A stretch of DNA of 64,000 nt from Vulcanimicrobiota bacterium (GCA_027459645.1 DAIDHQ010000013.1:25772-89771); one strand, 5' to 3'. Positions 7,507 to 16,579 are shown, counted from the first letter of the stretch. Program-made: numbers and translations. Notes: generated from the sequence alone by a model not told the origin.

Positions 7507-8711
7507 TGCTCCACGCGGCGCTCGCCGTGGCGCTCAGCGGCCCTCCCGCGTTTACCTCGGGGCTCATGGATCTGTACGCGTATGCCGGCCGCGCCGCAGC
7601 CCGCGAGTTCGAGCGGGGTGAATCCGCCGATCCGTCATTCGTGCTGAATTATTGGGGCGAAGCGCTCGCGCTCGGGAGCAATCTCAACATCGGCCTTTCA
7701 CCGGCACGTTTTGCCGACGCCCATGCGGCGATTGCAAAAGCGACGCCCTACCTCGCGTCGGCCTCACCACGCGATCGCGAACTGACCGAGGCCGTTGCCG
7801 CGCGCTACGCGGGAAATTACGGCGACTATGACCGCAATGACGCCAACTATCGCAGGCTGATGGAAGCCTACCTGAAGGCCTACCCCGACGACGACGATGC
7901 GACGATGATCCTCGTCGAAGATTTGATGGAATGGCACGGCATGCACTGGGACGCGGACGACGCTGCCGCCGATGACGTCTCGCGCGAGATCCTCTCCCTA
8001 ACGCGCCGGGTGCTCGCCCGCGACCCGCAACACGTTTTCGCAAACCATCTCTGCATTCACGAATACGACAACGCGCCCGACCGTACTCCGGCGATCCCTT
8101 GCGCCGAACGTTTGGATGCGATGACCTTTACGGAGCCGCAAGAGCATTTGGCGCACGTGCCCGCGCACGTATGGATGGAGCTAGGTGACGGAAAACGCGC
8201 GCTGTATTCGAGCGGACGCGCCTGGGCGCTCCATCCGCAGCGCTATGCCGAACACGATGCGTACGTCGGTTTGAGCGCCGCAATGATGTGCGGAGATTCG
8301 GCGGCGGTGCAAACGTGGAGAGCGCGGCTCGCGACGGCCGAGGAAGACCCGGTGTCGCTCGCCCTCCCGTTCTATGCCGTTCAAGCGCAACAACTCGAAC
8401 GGTCTGGGAAAATCGATGCTGCCCTTGCGGTGTTGCAAAATGCGGCGCGTGCGCAATCGCCGTTGAACGAACTCGTGCCGCTCTACCCGGCTGACGTGCG
8501 CGTCGGCGCGCTGCTCTTCCGGGCCGGCCGTTTCTCTCAAGCGCGCGATGCGTTTGCGGCGATCCTCGCTCACCATCCGCGCCTTCCACGCGCGCTCTTC
8601 GGGATGGCCGAATCGCTCGCGAAACTCGGCGACACCCAGGGCGCAGCCCAGTACCGCGCACGATTTGCGCGATACTGGGCCGGCGGTACGTTGTCCATGA
8701 ACGATTTCTAG
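7506..8711 (+). CDS. TPR-repeat protein
   Basis: A 401-aa helical protein with repeated paired helices. The clearest TPR-like units are at the C-terminus (YPADVRVGALLFRAGRFSQA RDAF, then RLPRALFGMAESLAKLGDTQGAAQY). The N-terminal half has conserved-looking acidic and histidine patches (WGEALALG, EWHGMHWDADDA, NHLCIHEYDNAP, HLAHVPAHVWMELGD). The HxxHxxxxxxD arrangement occurs in a TPR family of unknown function. A short hydrophobic start (MLHAALAVALSG) may be a weak signal. ATG 7506 is preferred over the adjacent TTG 7503. Probably a scaffold; partners unknown. Confidence 0.7.
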   Translation: MLHAALAVALSGPPAFTSGLMDLYAYAGRAAAREFERGESADPSFVLNYWGEALALGSNLNIGLSPARFADAHAAIAKATPYLASASPRDRELTEAVAARYAGNYGDYDRNDANYRRLMEAYLKAYPDDDDATMILVEDLMEWHGMHWDADDAAADDVSREILSLTRRVLARDPQHVFANHLCIHEYDNAPDRTPAIPCAERLDAMTFTEPQEHLAHVPAHVWMELGDGKRALYSSGRAWALHPQRYAEHDAYVGLSAAMMCGDSAAVQTWRARLATAEEDPVSLALPFYAVQAQQLERSGKIDAALAVLQNAARAQSPLNELVPLYPADVRVGALLFRAGRFSQARDAFAAILAHHPRLPRALFGMAESLAKLGDTQGAAQYRARFARYWAGGTLSMNDF

Positions 8712-8714
8712 CGC

Positions 8715-8912
8715 TTACACGCGAGAAACGCCGCGCAACGCGGATGCGACGTGTCCGAGGGCGTCGCTAAGGGTCTGTACCGAGTCGGCCACAACGATCC
8801 GAAAGCTTCTACTTCGGCTGCTCTCGCACAGGCGCGCTTCACGGGCACGCCGGGCGCTGACGAGCAGTTCGTTGCGACGGACACGGACTTCGGACTCGAT
8901 CCAAAGTTCCAT
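8715..8912 (-). CDS. Small hypothetical protein (65 aa)
   Basis: ATG at 8912 is preceded by GAGGA four to five bases upstream. The predicted product is basic and helical in the first half (ESEVRVRRNELLVSARRARE) and ends with a hydrophobic heptad-like segment (DSVQTLSDALGHVASALRGV). It is the second ORF of a small minus-strand unit downstream of the hairpin at 8951-8979. No family recognised. Coding status rests on the ribosome binding site and operon-like setting; an opposing ORF (8751-9020) overlaps but has weaker support. Confidence 0.45.
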   Translation of the reverse strand: MELWIESEVRVRRNELLVSARRAREARLCESSRSRSFRIVVADSVQTLSDALGHVASALRGVSRV

Positions 8913-8950
8913 AATGTCCTCAAAAATGAGACGGTGAGTGAAGAAATGGA

Positions 8951-8979
8951 AAGGCCTCCGAGCGTTTGCTGGAGGCCTT
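8951..8979 (-). terminator. Terminator or attenuator hairpin in the small-ORF unit
   Basis: Perfect 9-bp stem AAGGCCTCC / GGAGGCCTT with an 11-base loop. On the minus strand it is followed by the pyrimidine-rich TCCATTTCTTC. It lies between the 35-codon and 65-codon ORFs, so it could act as a terminator of the first or as an attenuator for the second. Confidence 0.6.
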
Positions 8980-9016
8980 CGGGTCAGAACGTCTACGAGT
9001 CGCTATGTCAAACCGG

Positions 9017-9124
9017 TTAGGTTCGACCACGTAAACGAACGCGCGCCGAAGGCAACGACACCGGCATCCCGCCTCGTTGAGGCGCGAGCTGCCACGATGT
9101 GCCGAACGACATGGATCGATTCAT
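9017..9124 (-). CDS. Very short ORF (35 aa) with strong expression signals
   Basis: Minus-strand ORF starting MNRSMSFGTSWQLAPQRG and ending VRLRGRT. It is preceded by AAAGGAGG (9136-9143) eleven bases before the ATG and by a near-consensus promoter. It is strongly basic with no membrane segment. The product could be a small regulatory or leader peptide; it matches no family I recognise. Position between a good promoter and a hairpin is the main evidence that it is expressed. Confidence 0.5.
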   Translation of the reverse strand: MNRSMSFGTSWQLAPQRGGMPVSLPSARVRLRGRT

Positions 9125-9174
9125 AGAGTTTCGTGCCTCCTTTCTCTGCGGAGCAAGCGGGACTGGTGCCGACA

Positions 9175-9204
9175 ACTGTAGCATGTAAAAAGTTTGCTTG
9201 TCAA
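9175..9204 (-). promoter_or_regulatory. Sigma-70-type promoter for the small-ORF unit
   Basis: On the minus strand a perfect TTGACA (9204-9199) is separated by 18 bases from TACAGT (9180-9175). The predicted transcript would start near 9168 and cover the 35-codon ORF. Confidence 0.6.
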
Positions 9205-9281
9205 AGCAGGGTGAGCGGCCGCAATGGGCCAATGTACCGCGGTCATCCTGACACGTCGCCAAGCCAAGGCGATCGAAATGC

Positions 9282-9356
9282 GTGCGTGTAGCTCAGTGGG
9301 AGAGCACCACCTTGACACGGTGGGGGTCGTAGGTTCAATCCCTACCACGCACACCA
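9282..9356 (+). tRNA. tRNA-Val (anticodon GAC)
   Basis: Acceptor GTGCGTG/CACGCAC, discriminator A, encoded CCA. Anticodon stem CCACC/GGTGG holds loop TTGACAC (GAC). D and T arms are canonical. Together with the CAC isoacceptor it gives two valine tRNAs in the window. Confidence 0.96.
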
Positions 9357-9360
9357 TTTA

Positions 9361-9393
9361 AAACCCCGATATACTCGGGGTTTTTATTTTTCT
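9361..9393 (+). terminator. Rho-independent terminator after tRNA-Val
   Basis: Perfect 9-bp stem AAACCCCGA / TCGGGGTTT with a 5-base loop, followed by TTATTTTTCTC. Confidence 0.85.
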
Positions 9394-9480
9394 CGTACTG
9401 TCTCGTGAAACGTGCGCGCATCGGCATAAGCTTGAGGGTATCTAGTTGTCAGAAGAGAGTTGTCGAAGGCAACGGTTTCA

Positions 9481-10038
9481 ATGTCTCGGCTAATTAAGGC
9501 GCCCATGGCGCTGTGCCTGTTAAGTTTGATTTGCCTCAACGGTTGTGCGACGGCCAAATCAGACTTAGGCCCTGAACCTCGTTTGAAGGTGTCTCCCGGC
9601 CTATATCAAGCCGTTTTAAAGACGTTAAATAGCGGCTTTCATCGAGATGGCACTCGATGGTTCGGCGAATGTCCCGGCCAGTTCGCAGAGTATAAATTTA
9701 TTGAGTTCTCGGACGTTAAAATGAGGCTGCGCGAAACAAGGTTTGATACGCCCAGCCCCTCGCCTCTCAACTTAAGGCCCGTATCAGAATCCGGCCTTGA
9801 AGTAATTGTCACCGGATTTCGGCCACACTACTATAGCGCAAATAAGCAGAAGTGGTATTCAAGCGATCACCCTATGGTGCTCAAGCTTGAGGTGCGTCGC
9901 AGTAACGGCCGATGGAGCGCGAACAATTTCGACTATTTGTGTGGAATTGGACAAAAACTGTCCCGCCCGGGCGACGTCCCCGTGATGAGGGGCGGAACAT
10001 CGGATGACTCACTGCGCGATCCGCTTACGATCAAATAG
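9481..10038 (+). CDS. Putative lipoprotein of unknown function
   Basis: A 185-aa protein from ATG 9481 (an in-frame TTG at 9460 is possible). The N-terminus MSRLIKAPMALCLLSLICLNGCATAKS is a lipoprotein signal ending at the lipobox LNGC. The mature part has no recognised domain but contains two further cysteines (GECPG and YLCGIG). Base and codon use differ from the neighbours: many TTA, TTG, AAT and AAA codons and visibly lower GC, which suggests recent acquisition. No mobility gene is adjacent, but the gene lies directly downstream of tRNA-Val, a common integration target. Confidence 0.68.
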   Translation: MSRLIKAPMALCLLSLICLNGCATAKSDLGPEPRLKVSPGLYQAVLKTLNSGFHRDGTRWFGECPGQFAEYKFIEFSDVKMRLRETRFDTPSPSPLNLRPVSESGLEVIVTGFRPHYYSANKQKWYSSDHPMVLKLEVRRSNGRWSANNFDYLCGIGQKLSRPGDVPVMRGGTSDDSLRDPLTIK

Positions 10039-10168
10039 CGCGACTCCGCTGAGGCATTTGTGCTGAGCGATGACCGTGGTCGACATGACTCTTATTGGCC
10101 TCCAGCCTTAACCCAGGATTTTCGCACCAGCCAGGCCCGAGGACTTTGCCCCGCAAACTCCTGGGCGC

Positions 10169-13100
10169 ATGACGACGAACGTGAAGACGTCCGCCCCCTG
10201 GCGCGCGTCCGCCTGGGCGCTAACCGCCATACTCGCCGTGGGCCTTCTCCTGCGCATCGCCTTCATCGGCGGCAGCGGCTTCAACGTCGACATTCAAACG
10301 TTCGTAGCGTGGACGGGCACCCTGCTCGATCACGGGCTCGGCAACTTTTATGCGAGCGCGAAATTCGTCGACTATCCGCCCGGTTATTTCTATGTTCTGG
10401 CCATCCTCGGACACATGTGGGCCCCCTTCCGGCATGGCGACACGTCGTTCGCGATCATTCGCATTCTCGTAAAGACGCCGGCGATTCTCGCCGATCTCGG
10501 CATCGGAATCGTGCTTTACGCGATCGCCCGGCGTTTCGCGGACGAGCGAGTCGCGCTGCTCACCGCAGCGCTCTACGTCTTGAACCCCGCGGTGATTTTT
10601 ATCTCCGCGTATTGGGGACAGGTCGACTCGGTCGCCGGGTTCTTCGCTTTGCTGGCCGCGTACTTTCTGTTGCGCGACGCGCCGAGCCGCACGCCATGGA
10701 TTCCGCTTGCATGGATATCGCTCGCGTGTTCGCTGCTGATCAAACCGCAAGCCGCGCTCGTCATTCCCGCCTTTATTGCCTTCGCGTTCGCCGATCCGTC
10801 GATGCGGCCGCGGCGACTCGCACAGACGGGCATCGGTATCCTGGCGGCGCTCTTCGTTTCGTACCTTGCCGCGCTGCCGTTTTATCCGGCGCTCAACCCC
10901 TTTGCCGTCATGGTCTGGCTGATCGAACGCTACGCGCACGGATCGAACATTTATAAAGTCAATTCGGTCAATGCATTCAACCTATGGGCGATCAAGGGAT
11001 CGTTCTGGCAGAGCGATGCGCTCCCGATTCTCGGCATCCCGCAATATCTGTGGGGCATGGCGCTGGTCGCTGCCGCGGCGGCACTTATCGTCTGGCGCTA
11101 TGTGACCGATCGCACGGTGAACCTGCTCGAAGCATGCGCGCTCTCGCTGCTTGCATTCTTCATGCTCGCGACGCGCATGCACGAACGGTATAGCTTCAAC
11201 GGTTTGGTTTTTATCATTGCCTGCGTACCGTTCGCAAAACGCTACCTATGGGCCGCGATCGTGCTCTCGGTCATGCTCTTTGCCAACCTCACCTATTCGC
11301 TGCAATACCTGGCGGCAACGAGCGGCCATTTGACCGGGGTAAATCAATTCAATCTGTGGGGCCCCATGACGACGTTCTGGGCGCTCGTCTCCGTGGCCAC
11401 CTTCTTCTTCCTCGGATACCAATATCTGGGAACCAACGACGATAAAGAAGCGCAAGCCCCCGCGCCGCAACCCAAAGCCGAAGCGGAATCGCCGCTCGCG
11501 CAATGGTGGGCGAAGGGTCGTTCCGCCTTCGACCCCACCGAAGGCTTCAGCGTCCTAAGCGCGCTCGATTATGTCGTCATGAGCGCGTTCGGCCTCTTCA
11601 ACATCGCGCTTTCCGCCATTCATTATTGGCTTCCCACGAACAAAGGCAGTTGTTGGACCGTCGCCGGGCAAACCCGCTGCGGCGTCTTCGATGAAATCTA
11701 TTACGCGCGCGCGGCGTCGGAATATCTGCACAACATGCGCATCTACGAAAACACGCAGCCGCCGCTCTCGAAGTTGCTCATCACGTTCTCGACGATTCTC
11801 TTCGGCGGCCTCCAGCACGGTAACACCGCCGTTGGATGGCGCTTCTTCCAGGTGATCTTCGGCGGCCTGGTCGTCATGGCACTCTTCGCCTTAGCCAAGC
11901 GCGTCACGCGTTCGACGCTGTTCGCATCGCTCGCCGCGCTCTTCCTTACGGCAGACGGCATGCACTACGTGCAATCGCGCATCGCGACCCCCGAAGGTCT
12001 CTACGTGCTCTTCTCGGTCTTCGCCGTATACGCGCTCTACCGATTTGCGATCGCATCGCAAACGAGCCGTCGTCATAGGGACGCCGTATCGCTTCCCGCG
12101 CTCGCGGCTGCAGCCGCCGCTTCGCTCGTCGGCGGCGTACTCACCGTCGCCGTGTGGGACCTCATCTGGACGCACATGACGCCGCCCGGAAAGCTGACGC
12201 CGGCGGCCAGCATCGTGGTGACGCTCTATGTCGCCTGCGGCCTCTATCTCCTGGCACGGTATGTCGTGCTTCCGCGAATGTTCCCGGCCGACGGCGACGA
12301 GATCTCGTTCGCCGACGGAAGTTACGCCGTCATCCGCAGCGACGGTACCGCGTTGTACACCCCGGACGGCGGCGCGCTCGAAAGCGCCAAGGGCAAACCG
12401 AAGGTGCGCATCGGCGATTACTCGCGCAACAAAGGCGGCACGCTCGTCTATGAACGCGAGGGCCTCCGCATTGAGTACGGTTCGGAACCGCGGGTCGAAA
12501 TCGAAGGCTCCGGTCGTGCGGCCGTCTTCGAAAACGCAGAAATCCGCGCCGGCGCGCACGTCGAGCGCGGCAACTCCGCGCGGTTCTGGCTGATCGCTTT
12601 TGCCGTCGCGCAAGGCCTGTTCATCAGCACGAAATGGAACGGCGTCACCGGCCTCGGCTTTAGCTTTATCGCCGTGGCCGCAATTTGGCTGCAGCAGCGC
12701 TTCGCGGCGCGTACACCCGCGCAGTGGGGAAACCCGCGCGGGTTTCGCTTGGACGGCGTATTGCTCGGCATTCTTTTTACCTGCGCGACGGTTTACGCGC
12801 TGGCGTGGACGCCCGATCTGATCCGGCAATCGCCCGACCCGTACGAAATTCACAACTTCAACGATGTCGTATACCGGCAATACGGCATGTACGAATATCA
12901 CGCGACACTCCATGCCAAGCATCCGTACTCATCCAAGGCTTGGGAGTGGCCGTTCGATTACGTGCCGATCGCGTACTATTACCAAGATCACCGCGCGAAC
13001 ACGAACGATCCGAACGGCTGCTGCGTCGCGGAAATCACCTCGATGCCCAATCCGATCACCGCGTGGCTCGGTTTATTGGCGATTCCCATCGTCGCCGTAC

Positions 13101-13447
13101 TCGCGTGGAAGCTTCGCCGAAAGAGCTACGCGCTGATCGTACTCGTGTATCTCTTGCAGTGGGCTCCGTGGCTGCTCTCGCCACGCATCGACTTCATGTA
13201 CGAATACTATGTCGACATTCCAATGACGTGCCTCTGCATCGCGATTGTGCTCGCGCATATTTGGCGGTGGGGACGAAATGCGGGCGGCCAGTCTCGCACG
13301 TGGTCGATCGCCGCCGTCGCAGGCGTGAGCCTCGCGATCGTCGGCGCGTTTATCTTCTTCTTCCCAATTCTCTCCGCGATGCCGATCACGTGGAACGCCT
13401 GGCATGCGCGCATGTGGATTCCGACGTGGATCATCGGCCCCGGATGA
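10169..13447 (+). CDS. Double glycosyltransferase: membrane GT module fused to PMT-like (GT39-type) module
   Basis: A 1092-aa polytopic membrane protein. Residues about 1-420 form one GT-C type module (many membrane helices, FNVDIQTFVAWTG in the first loop, YPPGYFYVLA, WGQVDSVAGFFALL). Residues about 460-1092 form a second, PMT-like module: DEIYYARAASEYLHN with acidic loop residues, ENTQPPLSKLLI, LFLTADGMHYVQSRIATPEG, and the C-terminal SPRIDFMYEYYVDIPM, all typical of protein O-mannosyltransferases. A hydrophilic beta-rich insert occupies about 705-805 between helices. Such enzymes transfer sugar from polyprenyl phosphate to proteins or glycans at the outer membrane face. The upstream module may supply or extend the sugar. 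Confidence 0.8.
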   Translation: MTTNVKTSAPWRASAWALTAILAVGLLLRIAFIGGSGFNVDIQTFVAWTGTLLDHGLGNFYASAKFVDYPPGYFYVLAILGHMWAPFRHGDTSFAIIRILVKTPAILADLGIGIVLYAIARRFADERVALLTAALYVLNPAVIFISAYWGQVDSVAGFFALLAAYFLLRDAPSRTPWIPLAWISLACSLLIKPQAALVIPAFIAFAFADPSMRPRRLAQTGIGILAALFVSYLAALPFYPALNPFAVMVWLIERYAHGSNIYKVNSVNAFNLWAIKGSFWQSDALPILGIPQYLWGMALVAAAAALIVWRYVTDRTVNLLEACALSLLAFFMLATRMHERYSFNGLVFIIACVPFAKRYLWAAIVLSVMLFANLTYSLQYLAATSGHLTGVNQFNLWGPMTTFWALVSVATFFFLGYQYLGTNDDKEAQAPAPQPKAEAESPLAQWWAKGRSAFDPTEGFSVLSALDYVVMSAFGLFNIALSAIHYWLPTNKGSCWTVAGQTRCGVFDEIYYARAASEYLHNMRIYENTQPPLSKLLITFSTILFGGLQHGNTAVGWRFFQVIFGGLVVMALFALAKRVTRSTLFASLAALFLTADGMHYVQSRIATPEGLYVLFSVFAVYALYRFAIASQTSRRHRDAVSLPALAAAAAASLVGGVLTVAVWDLIWTHMTPPGKLTPAASIVVTLYVACGLYLLARYVVLPRMFPADGDEISFADGSYAVIRSDGTALYTPDGGALESAKGKPKVRIGDYSRNKGGTLVYEREGLRIEYGSEPRVEIEGSGRAAVFENAEIRAGAHVERGNSARFWLIAFAVAQGLFISTKWNGVTGLGFSFIAVAAIWLQQRFAARTPAQWGNPRGFRLDGVLLGILFTCATVYALAWTPDLIRQSPDPYEIHNFNDVVYRQYGMYEYHATLHAKHPYSSKAWEWPFDYVPIAYYYQDHRANTNDPNGCCVAEITSMPNPITAWLGLLAIPIVAVLAWKLRRKSYALIVLVYLLQWAPWLLSPRIDFMYEYYVDIPMTCLCIAIVLAHIWRWGRNAGGQSRTWSIAAVAGVSLAIVGAFIFFFPILSAMPITWNAWHARMWIPTWIIGPG

Positions 13448-13448
13448 T

Positions 13449-14768
13449 CTAGCCCGCGCAGCGCGTCCAAACCGGATTACGTAGCGGCGCAAACTTGACC
13501 GGCGCGTAGGTATACGGCGTCCACGCTTTGCGTACGAGGCCTTCTTTTGCGATCGCGTTCGCTAACGACGCCATACGCTCTAGGCTGACGCTGCAATCCT
13601 TACCGCTGCAGCCCTTGAAGCGAACCGGCACTATGCCCACGCCCTGCGGCAGATACGCGTAGTTCCGATATTGCGCGAGGGTCTGGTAGGCGAATTTCAA
13701 GCGCACGCGATACGCGCCCGCGCGCGTTTTATATAATTCAAAAATCAGGCCGCCGCCGGGCGGCATATCGTCGGGCACCAGCCCGTTCGACAACTTCCAG
13801 TGCGCCCCCAAGATGCCGCCGAGCGCGCCGATCTGCGTGTCGTGACCAGAGAAGAACGCGAGCGAATACCGTTTCATATCGGGATTCCGAACGTTCGTAT
13901 CGCTCGTGCCGGCTTTTTGTTCCAGCATGCCGACGATGTGCGCGAAAAGCGTTCCGCCCCGAACGCGCGCGCTGTATGGATTGCGCGAGTTCACGTCGTA
14001 CGCAAGCACGTGCAGGCGCATCGCCGATTCGAGATCGTCTTGAATATTGACCGCTTGGCTACCGGCAAATTCCACGTCGGGACGGCACTGCGCGTACTCG
14101 AGAAAAAGATCTTCGGCGTACGTCGACGCGGTTTTTACCGGACCCGTCAGCTCGGGCAAACCACCGCGCATGGCGATCGCGGTCGGCTCCGACGTTACGG
14201 CCGCACACGTGCCCGCACAGCGCGCGTCCAAGAGCTGTTGCAATCCCGCGAAATCCGGCGCAGCCATATTGGCTGCAGCGCTGCGAACCGACGCAAGCGC
14301 CGCTTTTGCATTGATGCGGCCTAGTGATTTGGCCCATGCGGCTGCGTTAAAGAGCGGGTCGGCGACCTTGGGCTTGCGATTGGCTTCGTGATACATCGCG
14401 AGCGCGGAGTGCATCCCGCACATGCCTTCGATTAATGCATGGCCGGTTTCCAACGTGCGCTCGGCGATATCGGCATAGACGAAGGTCCCCTGCCGGCGGC
14501 ATCGCGGCGCTAAGCCTTCGCGCGTGAAATACCAGCGATAGAACTGCCCCATATAACTCGCCAGGCGGTAGCCGTGCGCCGTGAGCGTGTCGGGGGCAAG
14601 CGGCGTCCAATCTGCCCACACGTACTGCGAGGGCGCCTTCGAGATGGCGCGCACGCCGTGGCGAGTAACCACCACGGCAAAGACCGGCTTCTCGGCCGGC
14701 GCTGCGGCTTGCGCGACGCCCGCGACCGAGGCAACGACGGCAGCGAAGATCAGCAAAAACCGGCTCAT
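13449..14768 (-). CDS. Secreted histidine acid phosphatase
   Basis: A 439-aa member of the histidine acid phosphatase clan (AppA/phytase type). After a signal peptide (MSRFLLIFAAVVASVAGVAQA) comes the phospho-histidine motif TRHGVRA (His at about 37) and, near residue 310, the second catalytic motif SGHDTQIGALGG. Several cysteines suggest disulfides in an exported enzyme. It releases phosphate from organic esters. The third catalytic-loop residue departs from the common RHGxRxP (RHGVRAIS), which also occurs in glucose-1-phosphatase-like members. ATG 14768 is chosen over the upstream GTG at 14786. Its position near pstSCA suggests phosphate scavenging. Confidence 0.82.
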   Translation of the reverse strand: MSRFLLIFAAVVASVAGVAQAAAPAEKPVFAVVVTRHGVRAISKAPSQYVWADWTPLAPDTLTAHGYRLASYMGQFYRWYFTREGLAPRCRRQGTFVYADIAERTLETGHALIEGMCGMHSALAMYHEANRKPKVADPLFNAAAWAKSLGRINAKAALASVRSAAANMAAPDFAGLQQLLDARCAGTCAAVTSEPTAIAMRGGLPELTGPVKTASTYAEDLFLEYAQCRPDVEFAGSQAVNIQDDLESAMRLHVLAYDVNSRNPYSARVRGGTLFAHIVGMLEQKAGTSDTNVRNPDMKRYSLAFFSGHDTQIGALGGILGAHWKLSNGLVPDDMPPGGGLIFELYKTRAGAYRVRLKFAYQTLAQYRNYAYLPQGVGIVPVRFKGCSGKDCSVSLERMASLANAIAKEGLVRKAWTPYTYAPVKFAPLRNPVWTRCAG

Positions 14769-14890
14769 TTTCCACACTCTACGCACAACGGCATGACAGT
14801 GCTATGAACGGGGCGCCTTTACCTATCGTTAATCAGGAATCTTTTGCGAGGGCGAGAAAGCAACGGACCAACAGCATCCGGAGGTTTTCG

Positions 14891-16579
14891 ATGAAGCGCA
14901 GTCTCGCTGCCGTTCTTTGTACGCTTTTGCTTCTCGGCGCGGCGCCCGTTAGCTCGACAAACGCGGCCGCGCCGCAGGCCGACGCGCAGCTGATCGCGCT
15001 CGTGCGCAAGCACGTCAAGCACCTCTTCGTCATCTATCAAGAAAACCGATCGTTCGACTCGTATTTCGGGTCGTTCCCGGGCGCCGAAAATCTCGCGAGC
15101 CCGCTTGCATTGACGCACGGCTTCCGCCAATACGATCCGCTCGGGGGACAGTGGGTCTCGCCCTTCCGCATCACGGCGGCCGACACTGCCGACGCCGACC
15201 ATTCACGCCTTGCGCTCATCACCAAAGCCGACGAAGGGCGCATGGATCTCTTCGTCTCGACCGAGGAGTTCGGCTTGCTCGCTCGCGGCTACTCGCGCAG
15301 CGACGCCCAGCGCGTCGGATTGCTGACGATGGCATTCGAAGACTGCGACACGATTCCGTACTTGTGGCAGTACGCGCACAATTTTGCGCTCTACGATCAC
15401 TTCTTTCAAGGGATGTACGGCCCTTCGACGCCGGGGAACATCGATTTGATCGCCGCGCAAACCGGTCAAACCCAATGGGCGAAACACGGTGACGAACAAG
15501 TGGCGGCGAGCGGCCGCGGTCCTGGCGTTCCGGTCGTTAACGACATGGAACCGGCGTTTGGACCCTATGGAAACGGCAACGTTCCGCCGCCGCAAGACCG
15601 GCAAGACGATCTCGGATTTGCGACCGTGTTCCTGACGATGGCAGGCAAGAATGCCGGCGAAGCACGCCGCGACGACGACGACATCAAGAATGACGTCCAA
15701 CATCTCTCGATGCTCGGCAAACCGGCGGTGCCGTGGGGTTGGTATCAGGAAGGCTTTGCGCAGAAACCCGGCAGCTTGTTCGACGCATACGTGACGCACC
15801 ACAACCCGCTGCAATACTTCGGTTACTTACGCAAGAACCCGTATTTCTGGCGCGGCGTCCACGATCTAAAGAGCCTGCTTCCCGCGATTAAGAAAGGCAC
15901 GCTCGGCGATCGCGGCGTGGTCTTTATCAAAGGCGGTTATCGCGACCCCTTCGGTTTTAAACCGGCCGACAAGAGCCCTTACGCGCAAACCAACTTCCGC
16001 GGCGACGACGATCATCCGGGCTACTCCGACTCACAGGTTTCCGAAGCGATGGTTGCAACGTTCGTCAATGCGATCGCAAAGAGCAAATATTGGAAAGACT
16101 CCGCGATTCTCATCACGTGGGACGATTCCGAAGGCTTCTACGATCACGTGAGTCCGCCGGTCTTTGAACGCTGCCCCGACGGTCATCCCTGTGGCGACGG
16201 ACCTCGCGTCCCCGCGATTTTGATTTCGCCGTTTGCAAAAGATCATGCGGTCATCCACGATCTTTCCGACCACGCGTCGTTTGCAAAGATGCTCGGCAAG
16301 ATCTTCAATCTTCCCGCACTCGCCTCGCTGCCCGACGAAAAGCCGTATCTTCCGGAAGGACCGCGCGACACGGACCCGCGCTTGTCCGATCTCCTCGGCG
16401 GATTCGACATCGAACGCCTCGCCGGCACGAAGTTGCCGATTCCGGCGAGCGCCGCCATCGTCAGCGACGTCGGCGTGCCGCCGAAAGAGAACTGCAAGTC
16501 GCTCGGCATCACGCCCGACACGATCCCCGGCTCGAACGTCATCCCGAAAGGCTTCGCACCGCTAACCGAACAGCACTAG
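14891..16579 (+). CDS. Secreted phosphoesterase (phospholipase C / AcpA family)
   Basis: A 562-aa exported enzyme of the phosphoesterase family that includes phospholipase C and acid phosphatase AcpA. Signal peptide MKRSLAAVLCTLLLLGAAPV; family motif ENRSFDSYFGSFPG at 51-64, whose Glu and Asn bind metal; DHFFQGMYGPSTPGNID; and the C-terminal ITWDDSEGFYDHVSPP and DLSDHASFAKMLGKIF blocks. ATG 14891 follows GGAGG at good spacing. It is divergent from the histidine acid phosphatase and convergent with pstA, making a phosphate-acquisition neighbourhood. Substrate (phospholipid or soluble ester) is unclear. Confidence 0.85.
   Translation: MKRSLAAVLCTLLLLGAAPVSSTNAAAPQADAQLIALVRKHVKHLFVIYQENRSFDSYFGSFPGAENLASPLALTHGFRQYDPLGGQWVSPFRITAADTADADHSRLALITKADEGRMDLFVSTEEFGLLARGYSRSDAQRVGLLTMAFEDCDTIPYLWQYAHNFALYDHFFQGMYGPSTPGNIDLIAAQTGQTQWAKHGDEQVAASGRGPGVPVVNDMEPAFGPYGNGNVPPPQDRQDDLGFATVFLTMAGKNAGEARRDDDDIKNDVQHLSMLGKPAVPWGWYQEGFAQKPGSLFDAYVTHHNPLQYFGYLRKNPYFWRGVHDLKSLLPAIKKGTLGDRGVVFIKGGYRDPFGFKPADKSPYAQTNFRGDDDHPGYSDSQVSEAMVATFVNAIAKSKYWKDSAILITWDDSEGFYDHVSPPVFERCPDGHPCGDGPRVPAILISPFAKDHAVIHDLSDHASFAKMLGKIFNLPALASLPDEKPYLPEGPRDTDPRLSDLLGGFDIERLAGTKLPIPASAAIVSDVGVPPKENCKSLGITPDTIPGSNVIPKGFAPLTEQH

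Noticed and set aside
8751..9020. 89-aa plus-strand ORF
   Set aside because: No ribosome binding site, overlaps the hairpin and the better supported minus-strand small ORFs.
9242..9252. GTCATCCTGAC as another copy of the dispersed repeat
   Set aside because: Only the first ten bases match; there is no hairpin or right arm, so chance is likely.
9121..9357. Minus-strand ORF starting MVCVVGIEPTTP
   Set aside because: It is the reverse reading of the tRNA-Val gene, a common false ORF; only its last 35 codons, starting at 9124, have separate support.
11891..12922. 343-aa minus-strand ORF inside the glycosyltransferase gene
   Set aside because: Antisense to a well-supported membrane enzyme; Arg/Glu/Asp-rich shadow composition and no domain.
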